Of a stretch of DNA of 64,000 nucleotides, positions 25,201 to 33,931 are shown in pieces. This stretch comes from DASXYG01 sp036502625 (GTDB lineage: Bacteria > Actinomycetota > Actinomycetes > Streptosporangiales > Streptosporangiaceae). Within the stretch, counting starts at the first letter, position 1; each line of letters opens with the position of its first letter. The notes beneath the pieces are model-generated. The model saw nothing but the letters and a program-made list of their open reading frames with translations, did not search any database and was not told where the DNA came from. The stretch is from contig DASXYG010000035.1 in assembly GCA_036502625.1 (NCBI GenBank), forward strand, positions 1 through 64,000, written 5' to 3'. Both the position numbers and the translations under genes were made by a program.

Positions 25201-25474
25201 GGCTTCGCACGTGATCCATTTCGACCGGTGGTGGAACCCGGCCGTGGAGGACCAGGCGACCGACCGCGCGTTCCGCATCGGGCAGCGGAAGAACGTCCAG
25301 GTCCGCAAGTTCGTCTGCGTCGGAACGCTGGAGGAGCGCATCGACGAGATGATCGAGCGGAAGAAGCGGCTCGCCGAGCGCATCGTCGGCACCGGGGAGG
25401 ACTGGCTGACCAGCCTGTCCACCGGTGAGCTGCGCGACGTGATCCGCCTGGCGCCGGAGGCGGTGTCGTCGTGA
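22277..25474 (+). CDS. SNF2-family DEAD/DEAH helicase
   Basis: This is a 1065-residue SWI2/SNF2-type ATP-dependent DNA translocase. The first 550 residues are the family-associated N-terminal region. The motor follows: LADDMGLGKTVQTLGLV (Walker A, about residue 615), VVVDEAQAIKNARTRQ (DEAQ box), LTGTPVENHLTELWSIMEF, LCFTQYAEFG, and GGTGLNLTAASHVIHFDRWWNP to QATDRAFRIGQ (motifs V-VI). The ATG at 22277 has AAGGGGGG upstream. The gene overlaps a SWIM zinc-finger gene by four bases, a pairing seen in many actinobacteria, suggesting one chromatin, repair or defence complex. Its exact role is not known. Confidence 0.92.
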   Translation: MYVAHGAWHDGTLHLWAEDPAAYDTSRGRAVPRPHPYAVAAPDLPRVLAPLSELTGKGDAAELGVRLPGSTARPAPSPDLVVAGRAARGAPRLLPWRVPTLAFDPARARDVLAALTPGGPGDAPAREPRRAAAEGGGGRAGVLAGAELQYLAVVAEEAADLVRRGRMLPSLRRAAEGDEARWRCVLTGADAERARALAAAMPPVLRAVDGEPGSGDLIVAMLDAFADASVRARVTGPLAAGGRASGRYADRWARALTGADARVRAVPGADAQAAFAPSTAGEARDAAEVRDAAEARDADELAEALEAWRGAAHAGDGPVRTFFRLVEPEFTTEPADDDADPAEALPEAPWEVAIGLQATDDPSLVIPAEAVWRADPEELGAIMTARPEETLLAGLGRAARLYDDLDEALRTATPSRVATDAAGAYRFLKEAAPLLAAAGFGVQLPRWAGAAKLGRRLTATTKSTTQQATVEQGFGRDEIVRFQWDLALGDTTIDADELLRLAALKVPLVRLRGQWVELDDRQLTAALEFLKHRRDGEMTTGDALAITLLDDEDDPLPLTGVTADGPLGDLLSGEADQRLTPVATPAGLTGELRPYQRRGLAWLTFMSDLGLGTILADDMGLGKTVQTLGLVQADTDRGGAGATLLVCPMSLVGNWQREAERFTPGLRVYVHHGGQRAHGEELAAAVSGADLVVTTYGTVARDQEELAGFSWRRVVVDEAQAIKNARTRQARAVRALPAGHRLALTGTPVENHLTELWSIMEFANPGLLGPAEGFRRRFAKPIEADGDEDAAGRLRRATGPFVLRRLKTDKSIITDLPEKQEIKVWCNLTPEQASLYQATVDDMMARLEHSEGIEYRGLVLATMAKLKQVCNHPAHFLKDGSRLAGRSGKLARLDEIVDEIMEDGDKALCFTQYAEFGAALRPYLAARTGRPVLFLHGGLGKAQRDDLVAGFAETDEPAIFLLSLKAGGTGLNLTAASHVIHFDRWWNPAVEDQATDRAFRIGQRKNVQVRKFVCVGTLEERIDEMIERKKRLAERIVGTGEDWLTSLSTGELRDVIRLAPEAVSS

Positions 25475-26295
25475 ACTGGTGGGAGCGCGAGTCGACCACG
25501 CCCATCCGGGTCGACGGCGGCATCCGGGCGCGCAGCGCGCGCGGTGCGATCGGCGCGAACTGGTGGTCGCGCCGGTTCATCGAGGTGCTGGAGTCCTACG
25601 GCAGCTCGGGGCGGCTGACCCGCGGTCGCAACTACGCCCGCGTCGGCCAGGTGCTGAACCTGGAGATCGGGAAGGGCCGGGTGAGCGCGCGCGTGCAGGG
25701 CTCGCGGCCGGGCCCGTACCAGGTGGACGTCCGCATCCGGCAGCTCGCCGCCGGGCAGTGGCAGGAGGTCGAGGAGGCGCTGGCCGCGCAGGCGCTGTTC
25801 CGCGCGAAGCTGCTCGCGGGCGAGATGCCGCCGGAGATCGAGGACGTCTTCGAGGCGATCGGCGCGCCGCTGTTCCCGCGGTCGTGGGGCGACTTCGCGC
25901 TGCTGTGCTCCTGCCCGGACCCCACGGTGCCGTGCAAGCACCTCGCGGCGGTGTTCTACCTGCTCGCGGAGGCGTTCGACCGCGACCCGTTCCTGGTCCT
26001 GCGGCTGCGCGGCCGCGACCGCGAGGAGCTGCTCGACCTGCTGCGCAGCCGGTCCGGCGGCGCGCCGGACCACCCGCGTACGGGCCCGGCCATCGAGGTC
26101 GACGACCCGCCGCTCGCCGAGCGCCTCGACGACTTCTGGTCGCCGTCGGTCAGCCCCGCGCGGCTGCGCGAGCGGCCCGCACCCACGCGTACGGTCCCCG
26201 ACCTGCTGCTGCGCGCCCTCGAACCACCCGATGTGCGGGTCGCGGGCCGCCCGCTCACAGAGGTCGTCGCGCCGGCGTACACCGAGCCGGAATGA
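25471..26295 (+). CDS. SWIM zinc-finger protein, partner of SNF2 helicase
   Basis: The 274-residue product contains a SWIM motif LLCSCPDPTVPCKHLAAV (CxC...CxH, residues about 145-160) that binds zinc and probably DNA or protein. The N-terminus NWWERESTTPIRVDGGIRAR is typical of the group encoded beside bacterial SNF2 helicases. The GTG start overlaps the helicase stop by four bases, so the two are co-translated. The last 80 residues are proline- and arginine-rich and probably flexible. Confidence 0.88.
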   Translation: MNWWERESTTPIRVDGGIRARSARGAIGANWWSRRFIEVLESYGSSGRLTRGRNYARVGQVLNLEIGKGRVSARVQGSRPGPYQVDVRIRQLAAGQWQEVEEALAAQALFRAKLLAGEMPPEIEDVFEAIGAPLFPRSWGDFALLCSCPDPTVPCKHLAAVFYLLAEAFDRDPFLVLRLRGRDREELLDLLRSRSGGAPDHPRTGPAIEVDDPPLAERLDDFWSPSVSPARLRERPAPTRTVPDLLLRALEPPDVRVAGRPLTEVVAPAYTEPE

Positions 26296-26376
26296 CGGCC
26301 GGGATAGGGTGCCGTTCTGGAATGCGGCACATGCCCACATTCCGGGTGCCGTGACATCCGAGCCCAGGAGCGTGCC

Positions 26377-27141
26377 GTGAGCCCGAGCCCGCCGAGCTCC
26401 GCCCGGATCTACGACTACTACCTCGGCGGCAAGGACAACAGCGAGGCCGACCGCCAGGCCGCCGAGCAGGTGCTGCGGCAGATCCCCGAGGCCCGCTTCG
26501 CCGCCCGCGCGAACCGCCGGTTCCTGGTCCGCGCGGTCCAGGCGCTGGCCGGGCTCGGCGTCGACCAGTTCATCGACCTCGGCACGGGCCTGCCCACCTC
26601 GCCCAACGTCCACGAGGTCGCGCGCGAGACGCTGCCGGACTCCAAGGTCCTCTACGTCGACAACGACCCGGTCGTCTCCGCGCACAACAGGGCGCTGCGG
26701 AGCACCCGCGACGGCATCCTGTCCCTCGACATGGACATCCGGAACACCGACGCCCTCCCCCAGGACCCGGACGTCCGCGAGCTCCTCGATTTCACCCGCC
26801 CGGTCGGCGTCCTGATGATCGCCGTCGTGCACCTCCTCAGCGCCGGCGAGGCCCGCGCCGCGCTGGACAGCGTCCTGCGCTGGCTGCCCGACGGCGGCTA
26901 CCTCGTGCTGTCGGCCGCCACGATCGACGGCATGAGCGACGAGCAGATCCACGAGATCGCGGACGCGTACGAGAACGCCGAGCTCCGTACGACGGGCCTG
27001 ACCCGCTCCGACTTCGTCCACCTCTTCGACGGCCTCGACCTGCTGCCCCCGGGCATCACGTCCCTCGGGAAGTGGCGCGCCAAGGAGCCGGACCCGAAGA
27101 GCCTGGCGTGCCATTGCGGGGTGGCGCGCTTCACGCGGTGA
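26377..27141 (+). CDS. SAM-dependent methyltransferase (Methyltransf_19/DUF574)
   Basis: This 254-residue protein is of a methyltransferase family almost restricted to actinomycetes and present there in many copies. The signature SARIYDYYLGGKDNSEADR is at the N-terminus; FIDLGTGLPTSPNVHEVA is the SAM-binding loop, followed by VLYVDNDPVV. The ending WRAKEPDPKSLACHCGVARF is typical. GTG 26377 has AGGAGCG upstream. The natural methyl acceptor of the family is not established. It starts 81 bases after the SWIM gene. Confidence 0.9.
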   Translation: MSPSPPSSARIYDYYLGGKDNSEADRQAAEQVLRQIPEARFAARANRRFLVRAVQALAGLGVDQFIDLGTGLPTSPNVHEVARETLPDSKVLYVDNDPVVSAHNRALRSTRDGILSLDMDIRNTDALPQDPDVRELLDFTRPVGVLMIAVVHLLSAGEARAALDSVLRWLPDGGYLVLSAATIDGMSDEQIHEIADAYENAELRTTGLTRSDFVHLFDGLDLLPPGITSLGKWRAKEPDPKSLACHCGVARFTR

Positions 27142-27159
27142 GAACGCCGCGGCCCGGGG

Positions 27160-30156
27160 TCAGCGGCGGTCCGTACGGCGGGGGCCCGTACGGTCGGGGA
27201 CCCAGGCGCGGCCGTCGCTGAAGGCGAGGCCCGCCTCGGGGAGTTCGTTGGGGCGGCCGAGCTCGGTGTTCAGGGCGGCCTGGAGGTCGGTGTCGCAGTC
27301 GGCGGCGAGGCGGCGCACCCGCGACTCGACGACCTGGTGGACGTACGCGGCGCCGTCGCGCATCCGGCGCTTCACGACCTGCGCGGGGTCGCTGACGCGC
27401 CAGGTCAGCCGGACGTCCACGGAGCGGTCCTGCAGGTCGACGGGGAACGCGAGCTGCCATTCGCCGAGCTCGACGCGGTAGGCGGCGGCGTACCTGCGGG
27501 CCAGGACGTCCATGACGCGCACGCCGTGGCGCTCGGGTGTCTCGGCGCCGAGCCGCCCGTCGTGGGCGAGGAGGACGAGCGCCTGCCGGCGGTCCCAGCC
27601 GAGGCGGATGCCGAGCAGCCGCTGGCCGGGCAGGGGTTCGGACGCGTACAGGACGGGTCCCTCGCGGTCGAGCGCGCGGAACCCGCGGATGACGCGCAGC
27701 AGGCCGCGCTGGAAGTCGTCGGCGGGGTCGGCGCCGACGCGGTCGGCGATGTCGTCGGCGAGCCAGCGCAGCCCCTCGGTGGCCGGTGGCCGCAGCAGGT
27801 CCGCGATCACCGCGGTGACCTGCCGGGCGAGGACGGCGTCCGTACGGGCCAGCAGGCAGAGGTCCCACAGGGCGCGCATCGCCGCGACGTGCGACCGGGT
27901 CCCCTCGAGGACCTGCACGAGCAGCGACCGCGCCTGGTGGCCGCCGCGCCCCCAGTACGCGAGCCGGTCCCGCGCGGCCGCGACCCGCGCACTCCGCGGC
28001 CCGGGTCCGCCCCCCGCCCCGTCATCCACACCCCCGAAGTCAAGACTGGTCCGCTCCCTGTGGATTCCGGAAGACTGGAAACTGGGGGGCGCCCCCGCGG
28101 GCGTGAACCCGGCCGCGAACGCGGTGGACGCGGACGGGGCGGTGGAGGGGGGTGGGGCGGTGGAGGGGGGTGGGGCGGTGGAGGGAGGCGGGGGCGGGGA
28201 GGGGAACGCGGTGGCCCCGGTGGTGGGGGGAAACGCGGGGGTGGAAGCGGGGGCGGCCGGGCCGAGGGCCGCGACGATGGTGGCGGTGGTGACGACCGCG
28301 AGGTCGGGGTCGTCGTGCCAGCGGGCGAGCATGGCGAGGACGGACGGGCGGAGTTCGTCGTCCTCCATCAGGCGTACCAGGCTCTCGGCGACGTACGGGA
28401 CGAGGTCGTCGTTGCGGGCGGCGCGCTGGAGGCGGGCGAGGGCGACAGTGGGGCGGGTGCGGCCGAACGTGCCGCCGTAGACGCGGACGGCGACCTCCGC
28501 GGGGTACGGCTCGTCGCCAGTGTCCCACTCCGCCAGGCGGGCGCGCACCTGGGTGCCGACGATCTCGTCGCGGCTGGCGGCGTCGAGGGCGCGTACGGCC
28601 AGAGTGCGCACCCAGGGGCGGTCGTCCGCGGCCCAGCCGGTGAACGACGCGGTGACGTCGTGGCCGGTCGCGGCGGCGACCAGCGTGCCGACGACCACGC
28701 CGACGCGGGCGTGCACGGCGGGCGGCGCGTCGTCGCAGGCGGCGAGGAGCCAGGCGAGCAGATCCGCGCGCAGCGCGCGGTACTCCCGCCACACGAACGA
28801 CAGCACGGCCGTGGCGCGGCCCGGCGGGAACAGTACGCGTTCGACGCGGTGGCGCCCGGACGGGCCGGGCAGGACGTCCGGCGCGAGGCGCACCCCGGTG
28901 GCGTCGAGGAGCCCGCGGCGGCCGCGGCGCAGGGGGTCGGCGGGCGGCGCGCCGTCCGCGCGCAGGGACGGGCGCAGCCGGTCGGCGGCGGTCGCGACGT
29001 ACTCGAAGTCGAACCCTTCGAACGCGGCACCCGCGATGAGGAACGCCGCCTCATCGGGGTCACCGTGCCCGGCGAACCACGCGTCGAGCTCGGCATCCGG
29101 GTCGACTGCGGCGGCGGCAACGGCCGCGGCGTCGAGCCGTACGGCCGGGGGGCCTGAGGCGCCGGGCCTTGCGGCCAGCGAGCGAGGGGCCGGGGCGGGC
29201 GCGGGCTGAGCCTCCCCGCCCCCGAGCCCCGCGGCCGGAGGAAGGGGGGAGGAGAGAGTGCCCGAGGCGCGCGCGTCCTGAGCGTCGGCGCCCCCGAGCC
29301 CTGCGGCCGGGGGGTCAGGAGGGTGGGCGGCCGGGGGGTGCGGGGCGGCGGGCTGTTGCTCTGGGGGGTTGGGTGGCGGAGGGGGCTCGGTGGCTTGGCG
29401 GTGGGCGTGGGCGGCGAGGGTGGAGGCTCGGGCCGCGGCTATGGGGGGTGGGGTGTCTGGGGGGACCAGGGCGTGCAAGGGGAGGTCGGTCGGGGGTGGG
29501 GTGGCGAGGATCCAGGTGAGGTGGTTGCGGAGGACGGCTACCGGGTCGGCGGGGCCGAGGCGGACGACGTGGACTCGGCGGACCGACTCCGGGAGGCGTA
29601 CGGGGTCGTCTACGAGGACGACGAGGCGGGCGTCGGCGCGGGCCAGGCGGTCGGTCAGGGTGCCGAGGTGGTCGGCGGCGATGTGCGCGGCGGCCGGGCC
29701 GTGCACGAGGTAGCCGTTTCCGGGGGCGTAGACGTGCTCGGTGAGCTCGCGCGGCGCGGCGGGTTCCACGGCCATGACGACGTTGCAGCCCTGTTCGGCG
29801 AGCAGGTGCAGCGCGGCGGCGCGGCGTCCGGACCGCGGCGGGCCCGCGAGGACGACGACCCGGCCCGCGGTGAGGAGCCGGCTCGCGGCGGCATAGCCGG
29901 GCGGCGGCACGAACAGCGCGCGGACCAGCTCCAGCTCGGCGGCGCGCACACGGCCCGCGCGGACGCGCACCAGGCGCGCCGGATCAGGGTGCGGACCTGC
30001 CACGCGCCCCGGGTCGGAGTCCGGTCCGGCCGAGCGCGCAGGATCGGGGGACGGACCAGCCGTGGAGGCCGGTCTTTGGGAGGGGTCCTCGGCGTTGTCG
30101 GGCACGAGTTCGAGGGGCACGGTGGGGGTTTTCCCGTACGGGCTGATCGTTAGCAC
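27160..30156 (-). CDS. large protein with degenerate P-loop, HEAT-like and SPFH-like parts
   Basis: This product of about 998 residues is unusual. After three loose repeats around PDPAR comes an NTPase-like region with VVVLAGPPRSGRR, a Walker A-like loop with Arg instead of Lys, and ARLVVLVDDP, a Walker B-like strand. Proline-rich linkers follow, including three PPPSTA repeats. A helical-repeat region (PWVRTLAVRALDAASRDEI, SLVRLMEDDELRPSVLAML) resembles HEAT repeats. The last 110 residues (DRSVDVRLTWRVSDPAQVVKRRMRDG) look like an SPFH/band-7 strand-helix pattern. The start is uncertain: GTG 30156 is used, and 30210 and 30123 are possible. I know no named family. Confidence 0.65.
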   Translation of the reverse strand: MLTISPYGKTPTVPLELVPDNAEDPSQRPASTAGPSPDPARSAGPDSDPGRVAGPHPDPARLVRVRAGRVRAAELELVRALFVPPPGYAAASRLLTAGRVVVLAGPPRSGRRAAALHLLAEQGCNVVMAVEPAAPRELTEHVYAPGNGYLVHGPAAAHIAADHLGTLTDRLARADARLVVLVDDPVRLPESVRRVHVVRLGPADPVAVLRNHLTWILATPPPTDLPLHALVPPDTPPPIAAARASTLAAHAHRQATEPPPPPNPPEQQPAAPHPPAAHPPDPPAAGLGGADAQDARASGTLSSPLPPAAGLGGGEAQPAPAPAPRSLAARPGASGPPAVRLDAAAVAAAAVDPDAELDAWFAGHGDPDEAAFLIAGAAFEGFDFEYVATAADRLRPSLRADGAPPADPLRRGRRGLLDATGVRLAPDVLPGPSGRHRVERVLFPPGRATAVLSFVWREYRALRADLLAWLLAACDDAPPAVHARVGVVVGTLVAAATGHDVTASFTGWAADDRPWVRTLAVRALDAASRDEIVGTQVRARLAEWDTGDEPYPAEVAVRVYGGTFGRTRPTVALARLQRAARNDDLVPYVAESLVRLMEDDELRPSVLAMLARWHDDPDLAVVTTATIVAALGPAAPASTPAFPPTTGATAFPSPPPPPSTAPPPSTAPPPSTAPSASTAFAAGFTPAGAPPSFQSSGIHRERTSLDFGGVDDGAGGGPGPRSARVAAARDRLAYWGRGGHQARSLLVQVLEGTRSHVAAMRALWDLCLLARTDAVLARQVTAVIADLLRPPATEGLRWLADDIADRVGADPADDFQRGLLRVIRGFRALDREGPVLYASEPLPGQRLLGIRLGWDRRQALVLLAHDGRLGAETPERHGVRVMDVLARRYAAAYRVELGEWQLAFPVDLQDRSVDVRLTWRVSDPAQVVKRRMRDGAAYVHQVVESRVRRLAADCDTDLQAALNTELGRPNELPEAGLAFSDGRAWVPDRTGPRRTDRR
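28136..28189. repeat. three 18-bp tandem repeats encoding PPPSTA
   Basis: Units at 28136-28153 and 28154-28171 are identical, and 28172-28189 has two changes. On the minus strand they encode a Pro-rich linker (PPPSTA three times) in the large P-loop-like protein. Confidence 0.85.
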
Positions 30157-30314
30157 CTGACGGGATTCGGCGGCCGGGCGGCAATCCGCAACCGACCTGC
30201 GACGGCGCACGTCCGTACACCCGCGATCTTGGCCGGATTCGGCCAGTCGCGCCCCGCTCGAATCCGAACCGGGTTCTAAAATCGGTGCGGATACGCCGAC
30301 CCTCGGAGGCAGGC

Positions 30315-31559
30315 ATGGGCGAACTCAAGATCGAAGTGGAACCGGGCGAGGCCGGGTTCGACGGCGAGCGGCTGGCCCGGATCGACCGGCACTTCACCCG
30401 CTACGTGGACGACGGGCGGCTCCCCGGATGGCTCATCACCGTGAGCCGCGGCGGGAAGCTCGCGCACGTGTCCACGTACGGGCGGCGCGACATGGAGGCC
30501 GATCTGCCCGTCACGACCGACACCCTGTGGCGCTGGTACTCCATGACGAAGCCGGTCACCTCGGTCGCGGCCATGATGCTGTACGAGGAGGGCGCGCTCT
30601 CACTGACCGACCCCGTCTCGAAGTACATCCCGTCGTTCGCGGACGTCCGGGTGCTGACCGGCGGCAGCGACCTCAAGCCGAGCACCGTGCCGGCCATCGA
30701 GCCGGTCCGCGTGTGGCACCTCCTGACGCACACCAGCGGCCTGACGTACGGGTTCCACCGCGCGGGCACCGCCGACGCGATCTACCGGGCGCGCGGTTTC
30801 GAGTGGGGCCAGCCGAAGGGGACCGACCTGGCGGCCGCCTGCGACGCGTTCGCCTCGATGCCGCTGGCGTTCCAGCCGGGCAGCGAGTGGAACTACTCGG
30901 TGTCCACGGACGTGCTCGGCCGGGTCGTCGAGGTGGCGTCCGGCATGACGCTCGACGCGTTCTTCGCCGAGCGGATCTTCGCGCCGCTGCAGATGACCGG
31001 CACCGGTTTCCACATCCCGGAGTCCGAGGCCGACCGAATGGCCGCGCTGTACGTGCCGGGCCCCGGCGGCAAGGCGACGCGCAACGAGCAGGCCGTGCCG
31101 CAGACCCGCCAGCCGCGCTACCTCTCCGGCGGCGGCGGGCTGATCGGCCCGGCGGCGGACTACCACCGGTTCACGCAGATGCTGCTCGACCGGCCCGGCT
31201 CGACCGCCGGCGAGCTCGACGGCGCGCGGGTGCTCGGCTCGCGCACCGTGGCGTACATGGCGCGCAACCACCTGCCCGGCAACGCCGACCTCGAGCAGTT
31301 CGGGCGGCGGCTGTTCGCCGAGTCGCCGTTCGACGGCACCGGGTTCGGGCTGGGGTTCAGCGTGGTCATCGACGCGGCGGCGGGCAAGAGCCTCGGGTCC
31401 GAGGGCGAGTACGCCTGGGGCGGCGCGGCCAGCACCGCGTTCTGGGTGGACCCGTCCGAGGAGATCACCGCGACGTTCTTCACCCAGCTCCTGCCGTCGA
31501 GCACGCACCCGATCAGGCCGGAGTTCCGCCAGCTCGTCTACCAGGCGCTGATCGACTAG
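30315..31559 (+). CDS. serine hydrolase, beta-lactamase/esterase family
   Basis: This 414-residue class C beta-lactamase-fold protein is more likely an esterase, transesterase or peptidase than a true beta-lactamase. The nucleophile motif is SMTK (Ser76, Lys79), the Tyr motif is NYSVS near residue 195, and GGAAST near residue 377 takes the place of the KTG box. LLTHTSGLTYGF is a family hallmark. No signal peptide is visible, so it is probably cytoplasmic. The ATG at 30315 has GGAGG upstream, and TAAAAT at 30277-30282 could be a -10 element. A VOC gene follows nine bases later. Confidence 0.88.
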   Translation: MGELKIEVEPGEAGFDGERLARIDRHFTRYVDDGRLPGWLITVSRGGKLAHVSTYGRRDMEADLPVTTDTLWRWYSMTKPVTSVAAMMLYEEGALSLTDPVSKYIPSFADVRVLTGGSDLKPSTVPAIEPVRVWHLLTHTSGLTYGFHRAGTADAIYRARGFEWGQPKGTDLAAACDAFASMPLAFQPGSEWNYSVSTDVLGRVVEVASGMTLDAFFAERIFAPLQMTGTGFHIPESEADRMAALYVPGPGGKATRNEQAVPQTRQPRYLSGGGGLIGPAADYHRFTQMLLDRPGSTAGELDGARVLGSRTVAYMARNHLPGNADLEQFGRRLFAESPFDGTGFGLGFSVVIDAAAGKSLGSEGEYAWGGAASTAFWVDPSEEITATFFTQLLPSSTHPIRPEFRQLVYQALID

Positions 31560-31568
31560 AAAGGGCGC

Positions 31569-31946
31569 GTGACCTCACTCGTACGCACCATCACGTTCGA
31601 CTGCGCCGATCCCGAGACCGTGGGGCGGTTCTGGGCCGCCGTCACCGGGCGCGACCTCGACGTCGATCATGACGAACCGGACGCGATGATCGCCGGCGCC
31701 GACGGGCAGCCGCACCTGCTGTTCCTGCCGGTGCCCGAGGGCAAGACCGTGAAGAACCGTGTCCACCTCGACCTGCAGCCCACCGACCGGGGCCGCGACG
31801 AGGAGGTGGAGCGGCTCCTCGGGCTCGGCGCGCGGCTGCATTCCGATCACCGGCGGCCGGACGGCACGGGGTTCGTCGTGCTGGCCGACCCCGAGGACAA
31901 CGAGCTCTGCGTCGAGCGCTCGGCGACCGAGCGCGGCGGCGGCTGA
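31569..31946 (+). CDS. VOC family protein
   Basis: This 125-residue glyoxalase-like protein starts at GTG 31569 with LVRTITFDCADPETVGRFW and ends LADPEDNELCVERS. Phrases such as NRVHLDLQPTDRGRDEEVERLLGLGAR are typical of the actinobacterial glyoxalase_6 subgroup. It has a GAAAGGG ribosome site and lies nine bases after the serine hydrolase gene, so both are probably expressed together. The ligand is unknown. Confidence 0.85.
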   Translation: MTSLVRTITFDCADPETVGRFWAAVTGRDLDVDHDEPDAMIAGADGQPHLLFLPVPEGKTVKNRVHLDLQPTDRGRDEEVERLLGLGARLHSDHRRPDGTGFVVLADPEDNELCVERSATERGGG

Positions 31947-31956
31947 CCAGGGCCGG

Positions 31957-32331
31957 TCAGGCCGCCGCGGCGGTGGCCTGGGCGAGCAGCGCCTTCTCGA
32001 CGAGCCGCACGCCCTTCGCCGCGGCGGCCAGCCGGCGGCCCTCATGGCGGTACGCCTCGAGGACCGCTTCGACGCCGTGTTGCGGGACCGCCTGGCGGAG
32101 GTCGTGGCGGGCCGTGCGGTAGCCGTCGCGGGCGGCGAGCAGGCAGGCGTCGACATGCTGGTGGGCCATGCGCGCGAGCACCACCGGATAGCGCCGCAGC
32201 ACCTGGTGCAGCCGGTAGTCGGCGGGCACGAGGTCGAACAGCCAGGCCACGGCGGTGGCCTCGAAGTCGTCACTGCCCGGCGGCGGGAGCTCGGCCGGCC
32301 ACCCTTCGGGCAATCGCGAAGCAACACCCAT
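31957..32331 (-). CDS. hypothetical protein, helical
   Basis: This 124-residue helical protein begins MGVASRLPEGWPAELPPPGS and contains DLVPADYRLHQVLRRYPVVLARMAHQHVDACL. Similar short proteins are common in actinomycetes but have no known function as far as I recall. The ATG at 32331 is preferred over GTG 32352 for its conserved start. It lies downstream of the broken membrane protein gene on the same strand and is convergent with the VOC gene. Confidence 0.65.
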   Translation of the reverse strand: MGVASRLPEGWPAELPPPGSDDFEATAVAWLFDLVPADYRLHQVLRRYPVVLARMAHQHVDACLLAARDGYRTARHDLRQAVPQHGVEAVLEAYRHEGRRLAAAAKGVRLVEKALLAQATAAAA

Positions 32332-32374
32332 ACCCCGACGATACTCGAACACAGATTCGAGTCAACCGCCGTTC

Positions 32375-33812
32375 CTACGGCCTGTTGACGACCCGCGCGA
32401 CGCCCGCGACGACCGTGGTGGCGAGGATCCAGCCCGCCGCCGTGAGCAGGAACGACAGCCACTGGTACGCGCCCCGCGGGTCGAACGCGTGCGCCTGGCC
32501 GAAGTCCGCGATCGGCACCAGGAGGTTCAGCGTGTAGATGAACGCGTTGAACGACGGCGCCTTGCCGGGTTCCAGCGGCGGCGGGTGGTGCAGGCCGAAC
32601 GCGACCGTGCCGACGGCCAGCAGCACGGCGATCCAGCCGGCGGCGCGCAGCGGCCGGTAGCCGTAGCCGACTGTGACGTCCTGGAGGTAGCCCCACAGCC
32701 GCGCGTGCGACGGGAGCGTGGCGCGCTGGCGGCGCTGCTTGGCCAGCCGGACGCGGCGCGGACGCGTCGTCGCCGACCCGGATGTACGCGGCGGCGAGCT
32801 GCTCGTACGCGTGCGGGACGAACCCCTCCTCGTCGCGTTCCAGGAGGGCGAGGCGCTCGCGTGCGGGCAGGCGCGGCAGCAGCGTGCCGTACGTGAGGCC
32901 GTCGAGCCGTACGGGCCCCGGCAGCAGGTCCGGCTCCGCGTGCACCATCTCGAACTGGGAGCGGCGCAGGTTCACCGCGCCGTCGATGGGCGCCATCTCG
33001 CGCATCCACAGTTCCGCGGCCGTCGCGCTGCTGGCGCGCAGCGCGATGCCGCCGGGGTTGGACAGCCGGGCGTACGTGAGTCCGAGCTGGCCGGTGATCC
33101 GTACGCCGCGCAGGTCCACCCGCCCCTCGGCGACCAGCCGGATCGCCTGGAGGTCGGTGCCGACCGCGAGGTTCACCGCGTCGAACGCGACGCCGCCGGG
33201 GTCGGACAAGTGCGAGTCGCGGACGAGCACGTCGCCGCCGACGCGCGCGCCGCGCAGCCGTACGGCGCCGTCGGCCCGCACGCTCATGAGGACCAGGTCG
33301 CGGCCGATGGTGGCGGCCGAGGCGGTCAGGGCGGTGGCGCCGGGGTCGGCGAGGACGGCGTTCTCGAGGTTCGCGGTGCCCTCGACGCGGGCGCCGTCGA
33401 GCCGGATGCCGCCGGTCACGCGGCAGCCGTCGAGGTGCAGGTCGCCGTCGACGCGCAGGCCCGGCGCGTGCAGGCCGGGCAGGGCGGAGCCGGTGAGCCT
33501 GAGGCGGCTCGTACGCGCGGAGTCGAGGTCGGGGGCGGCGTCGAAGCGGCAGCCGCGCAGCACGACGGGGGCCGTGACGACGGCGTCGCGGAGGTCGAGC
33601 GTGCCGGTCACACGGGCGCCGGTGATCCGCAGCGCCGGGACCGCGGCGCCGTACGGCGGCGGCCCGGTGAGCAGCGCGCGCAGCACGGTGGCCCGCACCG
33701 TACGATCCGGGCCCCACGCGCCGCCCGGCGGGTCGCCGAACGCGGCTTCCGCGCCGGTGGCGAAGGCGCGGCGGACGCGGCGTTCGGCGGCGGTGAGGTC
33801 TCGGGTGTCCAT
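32375..33812 (-). pseudogene. frameshifted pentapeptide-like membrane protein
   Basis: The N-terminal part (ATG 33812, MDTRDLTAAERRVRRAF) consists of about 15 loose repeats of the form LRLTGSALPGLHAPGLRVDG, a beta-helix like those in streptomycete membrane-associated oxidoreductase-annotated proteins. After AYIRVGDDA, near 32755-32768, the frame shifts by one net base. The other frame continues with RRVRLAKQRRQRATLPSHAR, then LWGYLQDVTVGYGYRPL, three membrane segments, and ends VARVVNRP at 32375. Both halves look conserved, so this is a recent frameshift, a sequencing error or, less likely, a programmed shift. Confidence 0.75.
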
Positions 33813-33931
33813 CGCGGTGCCACTCTCGCCACCCGTGTGCCCGGCGTCAACGCGCGGCACTTGTACGGAAGGGCCGCCGGATGCCGGATCTCTGCTGCGA
33901 TGACGGTTTCGCCCGCGATAGCGTCGCGGGC

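Noticed and set aside
22277..26295. A DISARM-type phage defence locus
   Set aside because: Only the SNF2-like helicase is present; no DISARM methylase, DrmA/B or phospholipase gene is nearby.
30600..31508. 302-codon minus-strand frame opposite the serine hydrolase
   Set aside because: Shadow of a gene with clear SMTK and family motifs.
30315..31559. Beta-lactamase resistance gene
   Set aside because: Although the fold is class C beta-lactamase-like, there is no signal peptide and the KTG box is replaced, so an esterase or peptidase role is more likely.
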